A stretch of DNA of 8,431 bases from Solirubrobacterales bacterium. Its GTDB lineage: Bacteria > Actinomycetota > Thermoleophilia > Solirubrobacterales > Solirubrobacteraceae. The notes under the pieces were generated by a model. The model had not been told where the DNA came from. It made no database searches and saw only the letters and a program-made list of their open reading frames with translations. Made by a program: the position numbers and the translations under genes. Every line of letters begins with the position of its first letter. The first letter of the stretch is position 1. Where the stretch lies: contig JAFAZB010000493.1 of the NCBI GenBank assembly GCA_019240015.1, positions 1-8,431 of the forward strand. The letters run 5' to 3'. Shown piece after piece: positions 6,954 to 8,431 of this stretch.

Positions 6954-7692
6954 GGTCGCCGCGCCCGTCGAGCGGGTGTGGCAAGCGCTGATCGACGTCG
7001 AGCACGTCGCACCTTGCCTGCCCGGGGCGGCCGTCACCGGCCGCAACGAGGACGGCAGCTACAGCGGCACGTTCCAGGTCAAGATCGGCCCGACGACCGC
7101 GGCGTACGCGGGCAAGCTCGAGATGGACCAGGTCGACGAGGCCTCCCATACCGCGAGGATGCAGGCGCAGGGCTCCGACAAGCGGGGCCAGGGCGGCGCC
7201 AAGGCCACGATCGTCTCGACCGTGGCCCCGGCCGAGAACGGCGGCACGCGCGTGGAGGTGAGCACCGATTACCACATCACCGGCCGTCTCGCGCGCTTCG
7301 GACGTGGCGGCATGATCGAGGACATCTCCGAGAAGCTGCTGCGGCAGTTCGCCGACCGCTTGCAGGCTTCGCTGGCGCAAGAGCCGACCGACGGGAGCGC
7401 GACGCCCTCCGAGCCACAGGCGGGGCAAGGCGGCACGCCAGACGGTCCCGCGGACGGCGGTTCGGCGGCGGCGAGCAGTCCTGCCCCAGGAGGGGGTGGC
7501 GAGGCCACCAGGGGAGCCGGTGGCGAGGCCACCGCGCCGCCCCCCGCCAGTCCGGCGCAGCCAAACGAGCCGCTCGAAGGCGGCTCGCTGCTCGCATCCG
7601 TGCTGTGGGACCGAGCCCGGCGCAACCCGGCGCCGCTGGCGCTGATCGGCGGCCTGTTGCTGGTGTTGCTGATGCTCAGGCGCCGCCGCTAG
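6931..7692 (+). CDS. coxG: CoxG-like SRPBCC protein with C-terminal membrane anchor
   Basis: A 253-residue CoxG-family protein. Residues 1 to about 150 form an SRPBCC (START-like) lipid-binding domain: MEQSFEVAAPVERVWQAL, LPGAAV, GTFQVKIGPTTAAYAGKL and TDYHITGRLARFGRGGM are typical. Then comes a Pro/Gly/Ala/Ser linker (about 150-217) holding a duplicated GGEAT, and a hydrophobic segment (about 233-247, APLALIGGLLLVLLM) closed by five basic residues, LRRRRR-like, consistent with an inside-facing tail anchor. In Oligotropha CoxG helps attach the enzyme to the cytoplasmic membrane, and work on mycobacterial homologues points to quinone handling. The ATG at 6931 has GGAGG at 6917-6921. The gene begins inside mocA and ends 4 bases into the convergent reductase gene. 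The linker appears longer than in the classic homologue. Confidence 0.92.
   Translation: MKMEQSFEVAAPVERVWQALIDVEHVAPCLPGAAVTGRNEDGSYSGTFQVKIGPTTAAYAGKLEMDQVDEASHTARMQAQGSDKRGQGGAKATIVSTVAPAENGGTRVEVSTDYHITGRLARFGRGGMIEDISEKLLRQFADRLQASLAQEPTDGSATPSEPQAGQGGTPDGPADGGSAAASSPAPGGGGEATRGAGGEATAPPPASPAQPNEPLEGGSLLASVLWDRARRNPAPLALIGGLLLVLLMLRRRR
7495..7533 (+). repeat. Two identical 15-base palindromic repeats in the coxG linker
   Basis: The 15-mer GGTGGCGAGGCCACC occurs at 7495-7509 and again at 7519-7533, in the same frame 24 bases apart, each encoding GGEAT. Each copy is itself a perfect inverted repeat (GGTGGC, GAG loop, GCCACC); the second has one extra outer C-G pair. It may be a recent slippage duplication in a low-complexity linker, a pair of mRNA hairpins, or both. 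No further copy was seen in the window. Confidence 0.7.
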
Positions 7693-8431
7693 CCGACGCG
7701 CCAGCCCGCGTGGGCTCCCCCTCGCTCGCCGCCCGCGCTCCCCACCGTCGCGCCCAGCCTGGCCCGCCCGTGCGGGAGCTCGAAGCTGGCCGCCGGCCTA
7801 ACCGCGATCAGCCCCGTGGGGTTGATCCTCGGATGGGTGCGGTAGTAGTGCGTGCGGATCTCGTCGAAGGCGACCGTCGCCGCCACTCCCGGCCACTGGT
7901 AGAGGTCGCGGGCGTAGGGCCACAGGTGCTCGTACTCGACCAGTTTTCGAAGCGAGCACTTGAAGTGGATGTTGTACACCGCGTCGAAGCGCAGCAGCGT
8001 CGTGAACAGGCGCCAGTCGGACTCCAGCGGCGTGCTTCCGAACAGGAAGCGCCTGTCAGCCAGCCGCCGATCGAGTGCGTCGAGCGCGGCGAACAGCGAT
8101 CCCACCTCGCGTTCGTAGACCTCCTGCCTCGTCGCGAACCCAGCCTTGTAGACCGCATCGTTGACGTGCTCGTAGATGTGCTTGTTGAGCGCGTCGATCT
8201 CGGCGCGGTGCGGCTCCGGATACAGGGTCACCGGATGGCGGGCCAGCGGCGCGAACACGGTCGAGAGCATCCGCAGCACGTCGGCCGACTCGTTTGAGAC
8301 GATCACGCGCCGCTCGCTGTCCCACAGCACCGGGACGCTGACCCGGTCCCGGTAGCCGGGCTCGGTGGCGGCGTACGCCTCGCGCAGGAACCTGAAGCCG
8401 TTGAGGGGATCCGAATAGCCATCGCCGCCGA
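7689..8431 (-). CDS. Glutathionyl-hydroquinone reductase-like protein (Xi-class GST, YqjG/ECM4 family; partial)
   Basis: This is the C-terminal 246 residues; the start and catalytic-cysteine region lie past the right edge. The visible part opens with SDPLNGFRFLREAY and VPVLWD...IVSNESADVLRML, completing the thioredoxin-like domain. The all-helical domain follows, with YEHVNDAVYKAGFA, SDWRLFTTLLRFDAVYNIHFKCS, YARDLYQWPGVAATV, HYYRTHPRINPTG and ELPHGRARLG, all hallmarks of this family. Known members reduce glutathionyl-hydroquinones to hydroquinones. Actinobacteria often use other thiols than glutathione, so the natural thiol here is open. About 20 residues beyond the usual C-terminus (7692-7751, Gly/Ala/Arg-rich) look like read-on into sequence next to coxG. 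The stop TAG lies in the CTAG shared with the coxG stop. It is transcribed against the cox operon. Confidence 0.93.
   Translation of the reverse strand, partial: GGDGYSDPLNGFRFLREAYAATEPGYRDRVSVPVLWDSERRVIVSNESADVLRMLSTVFAPLARHPVTLYPEPHRAEIDALNKHIYEHVNDAVYKAGFATRQEVYEREVGSLFAALDALDRRLADRRFLFGSTPLESDWRLFTTLLRFDAVYNIHFKCSLRKLVEYEHLWPYARDLYQWPGVAATVAFDEIRTHYYRTHPRINPTGLIAVRPAASFELPHGRARLGATVGSAGGERGGAHAGWRVG

Noticed and set aside
7703..7716. Hairpin AGCCC-GCGT-GGGCT just after the coxG stop as a terminator
   Set aside because: The stem is only 5 bp and is followed by CCCC rather than a T-run; it also lies inside the reductase tail coding region. A similar 5-bp stem at 7763-7776 has the same weakness.
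6978..8297. Plus-strand open frame (439 codons) spanning coxG and the reductase gene
   Set aside because: Out of frame with coxG and antisense to the reductase; the product is Arg/Gly-rich with no domain. Both overlapped genes have clear family motifs.

Overview
The window is very GC-rich, with dense genes, short or overlapping junctions, strong G/C third-position bias and GTG/TTG starts alongside ATG. This suggests a high-GC actinobacterium, perhaps of the Thermoleophilia/Solirubrobacterales type. The taxonomic guess rests on composition and gene content only.

Layout. Bases 1-440 (minus strand) hold the first ~146 codons of a DoxX-family membrane protein that leaves the window. An 87-base divergent gap (441-527) contains two perfect 6-bp inverted repeats. 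From 528 to 7692 on the plus strand runs one compact operon: coxS (2Fe-2S subunit), coxL (molybdenum subunit), coxM (FAD subunit), coxD (MoxR-type AAA+ ATPase), coxE (von Willebrand A-domain partner), a MocA-like molybdopterin nucleotidyltransferase, and coxG (SRPBCC protein with a C-terminal membrane anchor). From 7689 to the right edge (minus strand) is the C-terminal part of a glutathionyl-hydroquinone reductase-like protein. It meets coxG tail to tail with a 4-base overlap. No stretch over 300 bases lacks a gene, and no tRNA, rRNA, CRISPR array or insertion sequence was seen.

How the genes work together. CoxS, CoxL and CoxM would form a cytoplasmic molybdenum hydroxylase, passing electrons from Mo through two 2Fe-2S clusters to FAD. 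The MocA-like protein would make the cytosine dinucleotide form of the Mo cofactor. CoxD and CoxE would mature the active site. CoxG would link the enzyme to the membrane and quinone pool. The large subunit does not carry the cysteine motif (AYxCSFR) of proven CO dehydrogenases. It has AIRGAGR, close to the 'form II' AYRGAGR motif, and the subunit order S-L-M is also form II. It is therefore best described as a form II, CO-dehydrogenase-like Mo hydroxylase of unknown substrate. Annotating it simply as carbon monoxide dehydrogenase would overstate what the sequence shows.
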